Part shown: positions 26,518 to 37,215 of the stretch, one piece after another
How positions within the stretch are numbered: the stretch's first letter is position 1
How the letters are laid out: every line of letters begins with the position of its first letter
Source: Rubellimicrobium sp.
Lineage (GTDB): Bacteria > Pseudomonadota > Alphaproteobacteria > Rhodobacterales > Rhodobacteraceae
Direction: 5' to 3'
Length of the DNA stretch: 64,000 nt
Assembly: GCA_019454835.1 (NCBI GenBank)
Contig: JACFNP010000007.1
Coordinates: 23,340 to 87,339, forward strand
The notes under the pieces: model-generated
The model's input: the letters and a program-made list of their open reading frames with translations, nothing else
Databases searched by the model: none
Told to the model about the DNA's origin: nothing
Made by a program: the position numbers and the translations under genes

Positions 26518-27696
26518 TCAACCGTAAAGACAGGCGGCAACAAGGCGAAGGCCCCGCTGCACGTCCTGCATGGGCGCGACCATGGCCACACGGATATGGC
26601 CCGCACCCGGATTCAAACCATCGACCTCGCGCCCCAGATAGGCGCCCGGCAGGACGCGCACCCCGGTCTCGCGCCACAGCTTCAGCGTGGCCGCCTCGCT
26701 GTCCTCGACCGGCAGCCACAGGAAAAAGCCGCCCTGCGGCGCGACATAGCCGGGCACATCGCCGAACACCTCGTCGGCCAGCGCGTATTTCGCGTGATAG
26801 AGCGCGCGGTTTTCCACCACATGCGCCTCGTCGGCCCAGACCCGCGCCGCGACCGCCTGAAGCGGCAGCGGCAGCGGTGCGCCGCCATAGGCGCGCAACT
26901 GGCGCATGGCGGCGATGCCCGCGCGCCCGCCCGCGACAAAGCCCGAGCGCAGCCCCGGCAGGTTCGACCGCTTCGACAGCGAATGGAACGCCAGCACCCG
27001 TTCCGGGTCGGCGCCCATCGCGGCGGCAACCTGCAAGGCGCCGGGCGGCGGCGCGTCGCGCCAGATCTCGGCATAGCATTCGTCGGCGATGATGCGGAAA
27101 TCATGCCGTTCGGCCAGCGTGATGACCGCGCGCCACCAGTCCGCATCCGCGACCGCGCCCTGCGGGTTGGCGGGCGAGCAGACATAGAACAGCGTCGTGC
27201 GCGCCAGCGTTTCCTCGGGGATCGCGCCCGGATCGGGCAGAAAGCCGGTCGCGGCGGTCGCGGGCAGGAACACCGGCTCGGCCCCGGCGGCGCGGGCGGC
27301 GGCAAGGTAGGGCTGATAGAACGGGTTGGGCATGAGGATCGCCGCCTGCGCGCCGTTCTTGCGCACAGGCGACAGCGCCAGACCGGCGGCGAACAGCCCC
27401 TCGCGGGTGCCGTTCAGGGTCAGGACGTTATCGGGTGCCATCGCCACGCCGTAGCGTCGCACCAGCCAGCCGATGATCGCGGCCAGCAGTTCGGGGGTGC
27501 CGTCGTTCGGGGGGTAGCGGCCGAAACCCTCGATCTCGCGCGCGATGATTTCGGCCACGAAATCCGGGAACGGGTGATGCGGCTCGCCGATGGACATCGA
27601 CAGCGGGTCGCCGCCCGGCGCCTGCCCGTCAAGCAGGCTCCGCAGGCGCGTGAACGCATAGGCGCCAAGGTCCGTGAACCGCCCGGTTTCTGTCAT
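26518..27696 (-). CDS. pyridoxal-phosphate aminotransferase class I/II, DapC-like
   Basis: 392 residues of fold-type I aminotransferases. The N-terminus has SIGEPHHPFPDFV and FGRYPPNDGTPELLAAI. The PLP-lysine loop reads FHSLSKRSNLPGLRSGF, with Lys near residue 240, a signature shared with succinyldiaminopimelate transaminase DapC. If correct, it acts in lysine/diaminopimelate synthesis in the cytoplasm. The start ATG at 27696 matches homologue length; the frame is open for 130 more codons upstream without family similarity. A plain aminotransferase of other specificity cannot be excluded. Confidence 0.83.
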   Translation of the reverse strand: MTETGRFTDLGAYAFTRLRSLLDGQAPGGDPLSMSIGEPHHPFPDFVAEIIAREIEGFGRYPPNDGTPELLAAIIGWLVRRYGVAMAPDNVLTLNGTREGLFAAGLALSPVRKNGAQAAILMPNPFYQPYLAAARAAGAEPVFLPATAATGFLPDPGAIPEETLARTTLFYVCSPANPQGAVADADWWRAVITLAERHDFRIIADECYAEIWRDAPPPGALQVAAAMGADPERVLAFHSLSKRSNLPGLRSGFVAGGRAGIAAMRQLRAYGGAPLPLPLQAVAARVWADEAHVVENRALYHAKYALADEVFGDVPGYVAPQGGFFLWLPVEDSEAATLKLWRETGVRVLPGAYLGREVDGLNPGAGHIRVAMVAPMQDVQRGLRLVAACLYG

Positions 27697-27818
27697 CACT
27701 GCCTCAAGTCCGGGGTCGTTGCGCCCCGTGTAGCGCCAGACTAGCCCGACGCACCGGCCAGTGTCCAGAAAAACGGCACCGGAATCGCGCGCTTGCAGCG
27801 CGGCGCGTGGCTTTCGCG

Positions 27819-29156
27819 TCAGGCGGCGCGGCCAAGCACCCGCTCGGCGCCCGCCGCCAGCCGCAGCAGCCGCCCGTCGCAGCCCGCCAGCCCGTTCAGC
27901 AGCAGCCCGCAGGACAGCGTGCCGGTGGGCAGGCTGATCCCGCAGAGGTCGAACAGGTTGCCGAACCGGGTGTTGCGCAGGGTGCGCAGGTTCACCCGCT
28001 GGTAATAATCCACATCCGCCGCCACAAGCGCGGTTTCGGGCGGCAGGATCGGCGCGGTCGGGCACAGGATCGCATCGAAGGGCGCCGCCCAACCGGCAAA
28101 CCGCTGCCGCAGCGCGTGCAATTCGTCGCGCGCCGCGATCCAGTCGGCGGCGGCGATTCCCTCGCCCGCGCCGATCCGGCTGCGGATCTGGTGATACATC
28201 AGATGGCCCTTTTCAGCGACAAGGTCGCGCCAGAAGGCCCAGGCCTCGGCGGGATACAGCACGCCCGCCAGGTCCCAGGCCCGCGCGATCCAGTCGGCCC
28301 GCGCATGGGTGATCCGCGCCCCCGCCGCCGCCAGCCGCTCGACCGCCCCGGCAAAGGCTGCGGCGGGCGCCTCGTCCACGTCCTCGCCCACCACCGACCC
28401 GAGCACCAGCAGCCGTGCACCCGCGACGCTGGCCCCCGCCAGATCGACGGGCCTTGTCCCGCCCAGCAGCGCCACCACTTCCGCCGCATCCTCGACGCTG
28501 CGCGCCAGCGGCCCGGCCACGTCGAAAGACGCGCACAGCGGCAGCGCGCCGCGCATCGGCAGGGTGCCGAACGAAGGCTTGTAGCCCACCAGATCGTTCC
28601 AGGCCGAGGGCAGCCGGATCGAGCCGCCGGTATCCGACCCCACCGCCGCCGGGGCCAGCCCGAAGGCCACCGAGGCCGCCGCGCCGGAAGACGACCCGCC
28701 GGGCAGCAGCCGCGCGTCATGGACATTGGGCGGCGTCGCCGTCACCGGGTTGTAGCCCAGCCCCGAGAAGGCGATCTCGGACATGTGGGTCTTGCCCAGA
28801 CAGACCGAACCCCCGGCGGTCGCATTGGCAAGGATGTCGCAATCCGCCTCGGGCACCCGGCCCGCCAGCATCGCGGTGCCAGCCTCGGTCGCCGTGCCCG
28901 CGCTGTCGTAGAGGTCCTTCCACGACAGCGGCACCCCATCCAGCAACCCGCGCCGCAGCCCCGAACGCGCCCGCGCACGGGCGGCCCCGGCCTCGGCCAG
29001 TGCCCGTGCGCGGGTGGTGCGGGCATAGATCGCCGCGCCCTGCGGGTGGAGGTCGATGGCGTCGAGAATCCCTTCGGCCAGGTCCAGCGGATCAAGCCGC
29101 CCTGCCCCGATCCCGCGCCCCAGGTCTGCCGCCGTCGCGCCGTGCCAGTCCGCCAT
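27819..29156 (-). CDS. amidase (amidase signature family)
   Basis: 445 residues with the Ser-cisSer-Lys triad of the amidase signature family: SWKDLYD (Lys about 80), the Gly/Ser-rich GGSSSGAAAS (about 153-162) and GSDTGGSIR (about 175-183). The family hydrolyses amide bonds of diverse small molecules or charged tRNA. The GatA-specific context (gatB, gatC) is absent, so a catabolic amidase is more likely. The gap to the aminotransferase (122 bp) and the repeat-bearing 5' gap show no other gene. Confidence 0.9.
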   Translation of the reverse strand: MADWHGATAADLGRGIGAGRLDPLDLAEGILDAIDLHPQGAAIYARTTRARALAEAGAARARARSGLRRGLLDGVPLSWKDLYDSAGTATEAGTAMLAGRVPEADCDILANATAGGSVCLGKTHMSEIAFSGLGYNPVTATPPNVHDARLLPGGSSSGAAASVAFGLAPAAVGSDTGGSIRLPSAWNDLVGYKPSFGTLPMRGALPLCASFDVAGPLARSVEDAAEVVALLGGTRPVDLAGASVAGARLLVLGSVVGEDVDEAPAAAFAGAVERLAAAGARITHARADWIARAWDLAGVLYPAEAWAFWRDLVAEKGHLMYHQIRSRIGAGEGIAAADWIAARDELHALRQRFAGWAAPFDAILCPTAPILPPETALVAADVDYYQRVNLRTLRNTRFGNLFDLCGISLPTGTLSCGLLLNGLAGCDGRLLRLAAGAERVLGRAA

Positions 29157-29186
29157 GCCGTCCCCGTTCCTGCCGCAGGGATGAAC

Positions 29187-29258
29187 CCCCCTTCATCCTT
29201 GTCGAAATACTCCCGGGGGGAGGCCCGCAGGGCCGGGGGGCCGCGCCCCCCGCGCGGC
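29187..29258. repeat. Rhodobacterales CTTCATC...TCCCGGGGG motif, copy 1
   Basis: CTTCATCCTTGTCGAAATAC followed by TCCCGGGGGG and a G6/C6 hairpin around CCGCG. It fills the gap between the amidase start and the stop of the DUF3035 gene. Copies 2 and 3 are at 34830 and 58076. On the minus strand the G/C hairpin falls just after the DUF3035 stop and could act as a terminator. Confidence 0.75.
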
Positions 29259-29741
29259 TCAGCGGCGCGGCGGTGCCGTGGGGGTCGCCACGCCCGCCGC
29301 CCGGAAGCGCGCGATCTCGGCCCATGGGTCAAGGCTCTGGCGCGCATAGGCCGCATAATAGGGATCGCGCGCCGACAGGCCCCGACCGCCGCGCCCGGTG
29401 CGGCTGCGGAATGCGGCGTCCTCCTGCGCGACGGTCGCGCGGATGTCCGGGTCGGTGCGCCAGGTGCCGAGCTGCGCCAGCAGCGCCGCATCGCCCGCGA
29501 CCCCCGCGCCGTCCCGTCCGCCCAGCAGCGCCATGGCCGCGCCCACCGGGTCGGGGTCGGCAAGGTTCGTGCCTCCGGGCGCGGGCAGCGCCAGCGTGTC
29601 GGGGATGACCAGCGGGCGCATCGGCAGCACCGAGAAATCGTCAGGCACCCGCGCGCCGGAGCCCAGCCGATGCAGCGCCCCGCCGCCCGAACAGGCGGCC
29701 AGGCCGAAGGCCAGCATCAGAACCCCTGCAATGCGGATCAC
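29259..29741 (-). CDS. DUF3035 lipoprotein (possible BamF)
   Basis: 160 residues from a GTG start at 29741 with AGAGG upstream. The signal peptide ends in the lipobox LAAC, so it should be a lipid-anchored envelope protein. The remainder matches the DUF3035 pattern (DDFSVLPMRPLVIP near residue 35, then a Pro/Ala-rich region). In Rhodobacterales this family is sometimes labelled BamF, an accessory of the outer-membrane beta-barrel assembly machine; I treat that as tentative. It sits directly after lspA, whose product would process its signal peptide. Confidence 0.85.
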   Translation of the reverse strand: MIRIAGVLMLAFGLAACSGGGALHRLGSGARVPDDFSVLPMRPLVIPDTLALPAPGGTNLADPDPVGAAMALLGGRDGAGVAGDAALLAQLGTWRTDPDIRATVAQEDAAFRSRTGRGGRGLSARDPYYAAYARQSLDPWAEIARFRAAGVATPTAPPRR

Positions 29742-29790
29742 GTCGCCTCTCACCCTTTGGCGCAACTGATAACAGGCGAAAACCCGCGCG

Positions 29791-30261
29791 TCACGCCCCT
29801 TTGGCCTTGCCGCCGCCGAAGAGCACGAGACCGATGGCGCCCGCGAATACCCAGACATCCGCAAGGTTGAACGAGAACGGGTTGCCCCAGCCCGGCAGGC
29901 CGGTGTTGAGAAAATCGGCGACCGCGCCGTAGATCAGCCGGTCGACGACATTGCCCAGCGCCCCGCCGACAAGCAGCCCGGCGGAAACCCGCATCGGCGG
30001 CCTGGCGCCGTGGTCGCGCGCCACCCAGACCAGCACCGCCGCCGAGATGGCCAGCGCAAAGGCGATCAGCAGCCAGCGCGCGTCGAAGCTGGAAAGGATG
30101 CCGAAATTCACGCCCCGGTTCCATGCCATGCGAAAGTTCAGCCACGGCGGCAGCACGGCGATTTCCTGCCGCGTTGCCAGATCAAGCCAGCGCACCACGA
30201 TCCATTTCGACGCCTGATCGAGCAGGAAGGCCGCCAGCGCCACGATGAAGGTAAGCCGCAT
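29791..30261 (-). CDS. lspA: lipoprotein signal peptidase (signal peptidase II)
   Basis: 156 residues with four membrane helices. The two catalytic aspartates are in NVVDRL (about residue 107) and NLADVWVF (about 135); the conserved AWNRGVNFG is near residue 47. It cleaves prolipoprotein signal peptides in the inner membrane after lipid attachment. It lies between purH (10-bp gap upstream) and the DUF3035 lipoprotein gene, the common order in this bacterial group. Confidence 0.96.
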   Translation of the reverse strand: MRLTFIVALAAFLLDQASKWIVVRWLDLATRQEIAVLPPWLNFRMAWNRGVNFGILSSFDARWLLIAFALAISAAVLVWVARDHGARPPMRVSAGLLVGGALGNVVDRLIYGAVADFLNTGLPGWGNPFSFNLADVWVFAGAIGLVLFGGGKAKGA

Positions 30262-30271
30262 GTCGTGCGCC

Positions 30272-31831
30272 CTAGTGCCGGAAGTGGCGCATGGCGGTAA
30301 AGACCATGGCGATTCCGGCTTCGTCGGCGGCGGCGATCACCTCGGCGTCGCGCATCGACCCTCCGGGCTGGATCACCGCCCGCGCCCCGCCCGCCGTCGC
30401 GGCCAGCAGCCCGTCGGCGAAGGGGAAGAAGGCGTCCGAGGCCACGACCGCGCCCGCCGCCGCATCTCCCGCCTGTGCGGCGGCGATCCTCGCGCTGTCG
30501 ACGCGGCTGGTCTGGCCCGCACCGATCCCCAGCGTGACGCCGCCCTTCGCCAGAACGATGGCGTTCGACTTCACATGCTTCACCACCCGCCAGGCGAACA
30601 GCATATCCGCCAGCTCGCGCGCATCGGGCGCGCGCCGCGTCACCACGCGCAGCGCCTGCGGGTCAACCGTGCCGTTGTCGCGGTCCTGCATCAGGAACCC
30701 GCCCGCCACCTGCCGCAGCGACAGCGAGGGCGCTGCCGGGTCCGGCAGCGCGCCGGTCAGCAGCAGGCGCAGGTTCGCCTTGCGGGCGAATATCGCGCGC
30801 GCGCCTTCATCGGCATCGGGGGCGATGACGACTTCGGTGAAAATGTCGGTGATCGCTTCGGCGGCAGGCGCGTCGATGGGGCGGTTCAGCGCCACGATCC
30901 CGCCGAAAGCCGAGACCGGATCGGCGGCCAGCGCCCGGCTCCATGCGTCATGCGCGTCCGCCCCCAGCGCGACCCCGCAGGGGTTGGCGTGTTTCACGAC
31001 GACGCAGGCCGGGTCGGTGCCGAATTCGGCCACCAGTTCAAAGGCCGCATCGGTGTCGTTGATGTTGTTCCAGCTCAGTTCCTTGCCCTGCACCTGCCGC
31101 GCGGTGGCGACGCCGGGCCGGGCGCTGCCGTCGCGGTAGAAGGCCGCGCGCTGGTGCGGGTTCTCGCCATAGCGCAAAGGCTGCGCCAGCACCCCGGCCA
31201 CGGCGCGGCGGCGCGGCGCGGCCTCGCCCGTCCGGTCGGCCAGCCAGTTCGACACCGCCGCGTCATAGGCGGCGGTGCGCGCAAGGGCCCTCTGCGCCAG
31301 CACCCGGCGCAGGGCGCCGCCGGTGGCACCGTCATTCGCGGCCAGTTCGTCCAGCAGCACCGGATAATCCTCGGGGTCCACCACCACCGCGACATCGGCG
31401 TGGTTCTTGGCCGCCGCGCGGATCATCGCCGGGCCGCCGATGTCGATGTTCTCGACGCAGGTGGCATAATCGGCGCCCGCCGCGACCGTGGCCTCGAACG
31501 GGTAGAGGTTCACCACCAGCAGATCAATCGCCGGAATCCCGTGCGCCGCCATCGCCGCCGCATCCGCCCCCACATCGCGGCGCGCCAGCAGGCCGCCATG
31601 GATGCGCGGATGCAGGGTCTTGATGCGACCGTCCATCATCTCGGGGAAGCCGGTCACTTCGGCCACATCCGTCACCGCCAGCCCCGCATCGCGCAGCGCC
31701 GCCGCCGTGCCGCCCGTGGACAGCAGCTCCACCCCGCGCGCGGCCAGCGCCTGCGCCAGGTCCACCAGCCCGCCCTTGTCGGACACCGAAAGCAGCGCGC
31801 GGCGCAGGGGGCGGAGATCGGGCATCGTCAT
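30272..31831 (-). CDS. purH: bifunctional AICAR formyltransferase/IMP cyclohydrolase
   Basis: 519 residues, the normal PurH length. The N-terminal MGS-like cyclohydrolase domain ([13 protein letters not shown], then [11 protein letters not shown] and [15 protein letters not shown]) is followed by the AICARFT domain ([21 protein letters not shown], and [10 protein letters not shown] near the end). It catalyses the last two steps of IMP synthesis. The ATG at 31831 is chosen because it overlaps the preceding stop as ATGA; a second ATG lies two codons later. The long open frame upstream belongs to the opposite register of the heparinase gene and is not coding. Confidence 0.96.
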   Translation of the reverse strand: MTMPDLRPLRRALLSVSDKGGLVDLAQALAARGVELLSTGGTAAALRDAGLAVTDVAEVTGFPEMMDGRIKTLHPRIHGGLLARRDVGADAAAMAAHGIPAIDLLVVNLYPFEATVAAGADYATCVENIDIGGPAMIRAAAKNHADVAVVVDPEDYPVLLDELAANDGATGGALRRVLAQRALARTAAYDAAVSNWLADRTGEAAPRRRAVAGVLAQPLRYGENPHQRAAFYRDGSARPGVATARQVQGKELSWNNINDTDAAFELVAEFGTDPACVVVKHANPCGVALGADAHDAWSRALAADPVSAFGGIVALNRPIDAPAAEAITDIFTEVVIAPDADEGARAIFARKANLRLLLTGALPDPAAPSLSLRQVAGGFLMQDRDNGTVDPQALRVVTRRAPDARELADMLFAWRVVKHVKSNAIVLAKGGVTLGIGAGQTSRVDSARIAAAQAGDAAAGAVVASDAFFPFADGLLAATAGGARAVIQPGGSMRDAEVIAAADEAGIAMVFTAMRHFRH

Positions 31832-33570
31832 TCGTCCTCTTCGGGGTCGGGACCGGGATCGCGCAGCGCGTTCGGCGTGCCGGGGGTCTTGGCCAGCGAC
31901 CAGCGCACGCGGGTCGCATAATCGATCGCGCGGCCGGATAAAACCACCTGCTGCGTCGGGCGCGGCACGGTCCGCCCCGGTTCGAGCCAGACCGAGGGCC
32001 GCAGGCTGATCGCCTCGGCGCCGTCCTGGCGCAGCATCCAGACCTCGCCGCTTTTCAGGGAAAGGATGACGCAGTCGCCGCGCTCGCCCAGGCTCGCCTC
32101 GACTTCGGGGTGAAGGTGGAAGCGGATCGAGAAGGCGACCCCGCCGCCGGTATCGGCGCGGGCGCGGGCAAAGACCGCCTGTTCCGCCGCATCGAGCGCG
32201 ATCAGCAGTTCCTCGCCGGTCAGCGCCCGCCCGTCGAGCGTCAGGTCCAGCGTGCGCGCATACATCAGCCCGTGCGTGCGCTGCCAGCCGTTGTGCGCCG
32301 CGCCCATGCGGTGCGAGGTGGCGGTCAGCGCCGCCTCGCCGGGCACGGTGTCGGGCGCCTCGGACAGCCGCTCGTCGCCGCCGGGGCCAAGCCGCGCCGA
32401 CGAGAATCCGTCGAGCCCGAGCACCGACTGGCTGGCCGTCGCCCGTGCCGCCCGTGTCCATTGCGCCCCGAACCCCGCGCCGCTGCCGCAGTTCACGATC
32501 AGCGGACGGCGGCCCGAGGTCAGCTCGAACGCCAGCGTCGCCGCATGGGCATCGGACAGGCCGCGCGGCGGCGGCGCGGCGTCCATGATGACGGTCGAAC
32601 GCCCGGCGGCAAGCCGCGCATAGCCCATCGCCAGCCCCTCGTGCCGGGCACGGCTGCCGCTGGCGGCCAGCGCGGCATCGAGCGCCCCGTCGCGCCCGCG
32701 CCCGCCGCCGTGAAAACGCGCAAGCCGCCCGTCGGCATGGCGCAGCGCGCGCAGCACCGGGGCGATGCGCTGGCGCGCGGCCTCGATGGCGGGGGGAATG
32801 TCCGGCACGGCGGCACGGCGGCAGACGCGGTTGAGCAGCGTCAGGATGTCGCATAGCGCCTGGGGGTTGCGCGAGGCGATGGCGCCATCCGCGTCGATCA
32901 CTGCCTCGCAATGCCGCCCCAGCGCCACCAGCGCCGGGCCCCGGTGGTGGGCGAGCGTCTCGAAGGTCGCCGCCCCCTCGACCAGCCCGGCCAGCGCCGT
33001 CAGGCGCGGCAGCCCCTCGGGGGCCGCCTGCCAGCGGCGGGCGAGAAACAGCACCTGCCGCGCGAGGCAGCGCCCCGTCTGCGCGACCTCGGCCTCGGGC
33101 AGCCCGCGCGCGAGGAAACGCCCCTGCCCGAGCCAGTGCATCACCCGCGCCCCCGTCACCTCCGCCTGCCAGCCCGGCCCCTGCCCGCGCCCGTAACGGC
33201 GCATCCAGTCGCGCACCCAGACCTGCGCCCGCGCCCGCGCCATCGCGTCGCCCGCAGCGGCCAGATCGTCGAGCCAGGCAAAGGACTGCCGGGCGTCCTC
33301 GGCATCCGGCGGCAGCGGCACGCTCCAGAGCGTCCCCGAGGCCAGCGAGACCTCGTGCCCGGCCAGCCGGAACTGCCCGGCGACCAGCCGCGCCCCGCGC
33401 GCCGGATTGCCGGGGCCGACGGCATCCTCGCCGGGCGCGAAACCCGCAGACAGCCGCGCCCGCCCGGCAAGCCGCGCCTGCACCCGGTCGAGAAGGCCCG
33501 ACCGGACCCGTCCTGCGCTGCGGCCTGTGCTCACCTGTCGCGTCACTCGCTTTTCGGGCTGCCCGGCCAT
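31828..33570 (-). CDS. heparinase II/III family protein
   Basis: 580 residues. An alpha-helical N-terminal toroid precedes a C-terminal beta-sandwich region (about residues 330-560) with the heparinase II/III pattern ([10 protein letters not shown], then SRLGPG-like and [20 protein letters not shown]). Members cleave acidic polysaccharides, but many bacterial homologues next to purH have no known substrate. There is no signal peptide, so it seems cytoplasmic. The ATG at 33570 excludes an upstream stretch that merely reads through repeat copy D. Confidence 0.85.
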   Translation of the reverse strand: MAGQPEKRVTRQVSTGRSAGRVRSGLLDRVQARLAGRARLSAGFAPGEDAVGPGNPARGARLVAGQFRLAGHEVSLASGTLWSVPLPPDAEDARQSFAWLDDLAAAGDAMARARAQVWVRDWMRRYGRGQGPGWQAEVTGARVMHWLGQGRFLARGLPEAEVAQTGRCLARQVLFLARRWQAAPEGLPRLTALAGLVEGAATFETLAHHRGPALVALGRHCEAVIDADGAIASRNPQALCDILTLLNRVCRRAAVPDIPPAIEAARQRIAPVLRALRHADGRLARFHGGGRGRDGALDAALAASGSRARHEGLAMGYARLAAGRSTVIMDAAPPPRGLSDAHAATLAFELTSGRRPLIVNCGSGAGFGAQWTRAARATASQSVLGLDGFSSARLGPGGDERLSEAPDTVPGEAALTATSHRMGAAHNGWQRTHGLMYARTLDLTLDGRALTGEELLIALDAAEQAVFARARADTGGGVAFSIRFHLHPEVEASLGERGDCVILSLKSGEVWMLRQDGAEAISLRPSVWLEPGRTVPRPTQQVVLSGRAIDYATRVRWSLAKTPGTPNALRDPGPDPEEDE

Positions 33571-33658
33571 GATAGGCGGGCGGCGCGGGGCTGTCACGCC
33601 GGGGGAAAGGGCGCGCGGGGGGTGGTGCTGCTTCCCGCAATGACGGGGGAAGGGAACA

Positions 33659-33749
33659 CCGTCATTGCGAGCCGTCAGGCGAAGCAACCCCGACCTCTCG
33701 CACACAACGTCGGGGTTGCCGCGTCGGCTGCGCCTCCTCGCAATGACGG
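33659..33749 (+). repeat. 89-bp directional palindromic repeat, copy D (with remnants on both sides)
   Basis: A forward copy between the divergent heparinase-like and mdh genes. Partial arms are seen at about 33633-33645 (CCCGCAATGACGG) and 33773-33786. The 296-bp gap holds no gene otherwise. Confidence 0.88.
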
Positions 33750-33804
33750 ACACTCCTCGCGGGTGACGGACACTCCCCGCAATGAGCGGGGGCGCCCCCG
33801 ACCC

Positions 33805-34829
<1,025 letters not shown>

Positions 34830-34892
34830 TCCCGCAGGGGGGCCCTGCCCCCCTGACCCCCCGGAGTATTTGTGCAAGGATGAAGGACGGGG
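34830..34892. repeat. Rhodobacterales CTTCATC...TCCCGGGGG motif, copy 2 with terminator-like hairpin
   Basis: A perfect hairpin CAGGGGGGC-CCT-GCCCCCCTG (34835-34855) directly after the mdh stop, then ACCCCCCGGAGTATTTGTGC and AAGGATGAAGG, the reverse complement form of the motif at 29187. The stem has no T-run, yet its place after mdh suggests transcription termination or mRNA end protection. Confidence 0.75.
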
Positions 34893-34920
34893 CCGCACTG
34901 GGGCTGCGACGGGGGGCCGG

Positions 34921-35595
34921 GTGATCGAGTTGCGCAAGGTGGCCTACAGCTACGGCGGCGGCGAGTTGTTCGCCGAGGTCTCGCTTGCGCTTCAGCCGGG
35001 GTCGTTCCACTTTCTCACCGGGCCATCGGGCGCGGGCAAGACCACGCTCATGCGGCTGTTGTCGGCGGAACTGCTGCCGACGCGCGGCGAGGTCACGCTG
35101 TTCGGCCAGCCGACCGGCGCCATGTCGCGCGACGACGTGGCCGGAGCGCGGCGCAGGATCGGCCTCATCCATCAGGACTGCCAGTTTCTCGATCACCTGA
35201 CGCTGGCCGAAAACGTCATGCTGCCGCTGGCCGTCGCCGGGCGCCAGCCCGAGGCGCAGGGCAATATCGCCGAGCTGCTCGCCTGGGTCGGCCTCACGCG
35301 GCAGGCCGACCAGAAGCCGCCGTCGCTGTCGGGCGGCGAACGCCAGCGCGCGGCGCTGGCGCGCGCGGTGATCGGCTCGCCGGAACTGGTGCTGGCGGAC
35401 GAACCCACCGGCAACATCGACTGGGAGATGTCGCAGCGGCTGCTGACGCTGCTGGCGGAACTGAACCGCATGGGCCGCACCGTGCTGATCGCCACCCATG
35501 ACCTGAACCTGATCCGCGCCGCCCGCGCGCTGGTCCCGGCGCGGACCCTGCGGCTGGCGCAGGGGCGGCTGGTGACGGCGGGGGCCGATCTGTGA
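34921..35595 (+). CDS. ftsE: cell division ATP-binding protein FtsE
   Basis: 224 residues from a GTG start. Walker A is GPSGAGKTT (about residues 36-44), the signature LSGGERQRAALARA, Walker B LVLADEPTGNID, the H-loop IATHDLN. FtsE with FtsX forms the ABC-like complex that controls septal cell-wall hydrolases. The GTG at 34921 aligns with FtsE N-termini (VIELRKVAYSY); the ORF opens slightly earlier inside the repeat. It overlaps the ftsX start as GTGA. Confidence 0.95.
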   Translation: MIELRKVAYSYGGGELFAEVSLALQPGSFHFLTGPSGAGKTTLMRLLSAELLPTRGEVTLFGQPTGAMSRDDVAGARRRIGLIHQDCQFLDHLTLAENVMLPLAVAGRQPEAQGNIAELLAWVGLTRQADQKPPSLSGGERQRAALARAVIGSPELVLADEPTGNIDWEMSQRLLTLLAELNRMGRTVLIATHDLNLIRAARALVPARTLRLAQGRLVTAGADL

Positions 35596-36491
35596 GCATC
35601 CTGTCCGCCCCGCGCTCGGTCGCCGCCGAGATGCCGCCCGACCGGGTGGTGCCGCCCTCGGGGTTCACCGCGCAACTGACCGTGCTGGCCGCGGCGGCGA
35701 TGGCGTTCCTGGCGGTGTTCGCGCTGGCGCTGGGGTCGGCGGCGGGGCGGCTGGCGGAAAGGTGGGACGCCGAACTCGCCCGCACCGCGACGCTGCGCAT
35801 TTCCGCGCCCCCCGACCAGATCGCGGCCCAGACCGAGGCCGCGCTGCGGGTGCTGCAGACGACGCCCGGCATCGCCTCGGCGCGCGCCATGACCTCGGCC
35901 GAGGCGCAGGCGCTGCTGCAGCCCTGGTTCGGCCCCGACCTGCCCGTCGCGCTGCTGCCCATTCCGCAGCTTGTCGAGATCACCACCACCGACGCGGGTT
36001 TCGACGCCACCGGCCTGCGCGCGCGCCTTCAGGGCGAGGTGCCGGGCGCGGTGCTGGACGATCACACCCGCTGGCGCGCGCCGCTGATCGCCGCCGCCGG
36101 GCGGTTGCGGGTCTTCGGCGGGCTGGCAGTGGCGCTGATCGCGCTGTCGATGGCCGCCATGGTGACGCTGGCCGCGCAGGTGGCGCTGGCCGCAAACGAA
36201 CGGGTGATCCGGGTGCTGCGCCAGGTGGGCGCGTCGGATCGCTACATTACCCGCGCCTTCGTGCGCCGCTTCACCCTGCGCGGCCTTGCCGGGGCGGCGG
36301 CGGGCACGGCGGCGGGGCTGCTGGCGGTGCTGTTCCTGCCGGGCGACGACGCCGCTGGCGGCTTTCCGACCGGGCTGGGGTTTCAGGGCACGGGCTGGCT
36401 GATCCCGCTGGCCGTGCCGCCCTTCGCCGCCGCCGTCGCCTGGATCGCCACCCGCACCGCCGCGCGGCGCAGCCTGCGCGCCATGACCTGA
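35592..36491 (+). CDS. ftsX: cell division protein FtsX
   Basis: 299 residues, GTG start in the GTGA overlap with ftsE. The FtsX topology is visible: a first membrane helix (LTVLAAAAMAFLAVFALAL near residue 30), a periplasmic domain to about residue 165, then three helices at about 173-195, 235-255 and 275-290. It is the membrane half of FtsEX. Sequence conservation is low, as is normal for FtsX; the ftsE partner makes the call firm. Confidence 0.92.
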   Translation: MSILSAPRSVAAEMPPDRVVPPSGFTAQLTVLAAAAMAFLAVFALALGSAAGRLAERWDAELARTATLRISAPPDQIAAQTEAALRVLQTTPGIASARAMTSAEAQALLQPWFGPDLPVALLPIPQLVEITTTDAGFDATGLRARLQGEVPGAVLDDHTRWRAPLIAAAGRLRVFGGLAVALIALSMAAMVTLAAQVALAANERVIRVLRQVGASDRYITRAFVRRFTLRGLAGAAAGTAAGLLAVLFLPGDDAAGGFPTGLGFQGTGWLIPLAVPPFAAAVAWIATRTAARRSLRAMT

Positions 36492-36501
36492 GAGGTTGCC
36501 G

Positions 36502-37212
36502 ATGTTCCAGTGGCTGCGCTCGCTGATCTTCACCATCATCGTCTACGGCGCCATGCTGCCGGTCGGCATCATCTGGCTGCCCGCCGCGCTGCGCAGCCGT
36601 GCAGGCGCCATGCGCGCGGCCAAGGCCTGGTGCCGGTTCGTGCTCTGGCTGGCGCCGTGGCTGGTCGGCATCCGGGGCGAGGTGCGCGGCACGCCGCCCG
36701 AGGGCGAGGTGATGATCGCCGCCAAGCACCAGTCGTTCCTCGACATCATCCTCATCATCTCGGCGGTGCCGCACGGCAAGTTCATCATGAAGCGCGAGCT
36801 GATCCGCGCCCCGATCCTCGGCTGGTATGCCTTGCGCATCGGCTGCGTGCCGGTTGATCGCGGCAGGCGCGGGCAGGCGGTGCGGCAGATGCTGGCGGAT
36901 GTGCGCGAAGGCCGGGCCGATCCCGGCCAGCTCGTCATCTATCCGCAGGGCACGCGGGTGCCGCCGGGCGAGTACCGCCCCTACAAGAGCGGCACCGGCG
37001 CACTTTACGCCGAGCTGGGCCAGCCCTGCGTGCCGGTCGCCTGCAATGTCGGGCTGTTCTGGCCGAAGAAGGGCGTGATGAAATATCCCGGCCGCGCCGT
37101 GGTCGAGTTTCTCGACCCGATCCCGCCTGGCCTGCCCGCGCCCGACTTCATGGCACAGGTCGAGGCGGTGATCGAGGGCGCGAGCGACCGGCTCATGGCC
37201 GGGACGGGCTGA
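36502..37212 (+). CDS. plsC: 1-acyl-sn-glycerol-3-phosphate acyltransferase (PlsC family)
   Basis: 236 residues. A membrane helix at residues 3-25 precedes the acyltransferase motifs KHQSFLD (HX4D, about 75-81) and YPQGTRVPPG (about 150-159). It acylates lysophosphatidic acid to phosphatidic acid at the inner membrane. The ATG at 36502 follows GAGAGG; a TTG in frame at 36496 is less likely. Only three bases separate its stop from the convergent accA stop. Confidence 0.92.
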   Translation: MFQWLRSLIFTIIVYGAMLPVGIIWLPAALRSRAGAMRAAKAWCRFVLWLAPWLVGIRGEVRGTPPEGEVMIAAKHQSFLDIILIISAVPHGKFIMKRELIRAPILGWYALRIGCVPVDRGRRGQAVRQMLADVREGRADPGQLVIYPQGTRVPPGEYRPYKSGTGALYAELGQPCVPVACNVGLFWPKKGVMKYPGRAVVEFLDPIPPGLPAPDFMAQVEAVIEGASDRLMAGTG

Positions 37213-37215
37213 ACG

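Noticed and set aside
23902..27744. A 1280-codon plus-strand frame opposite ftsK and the DapC-like gene
   Set aside because: Composition is His/Arg/Gln-rich and repetitive, with no domains; the minus-strand genes explain the region fully.
31832..33640. N-terminal extension of the purH frame over 600 codons
   Set aside because: Arg/Ala/Gly-rich out-of-frame reading of the heparinase-like gene; purH starts at the ATGA overlap.
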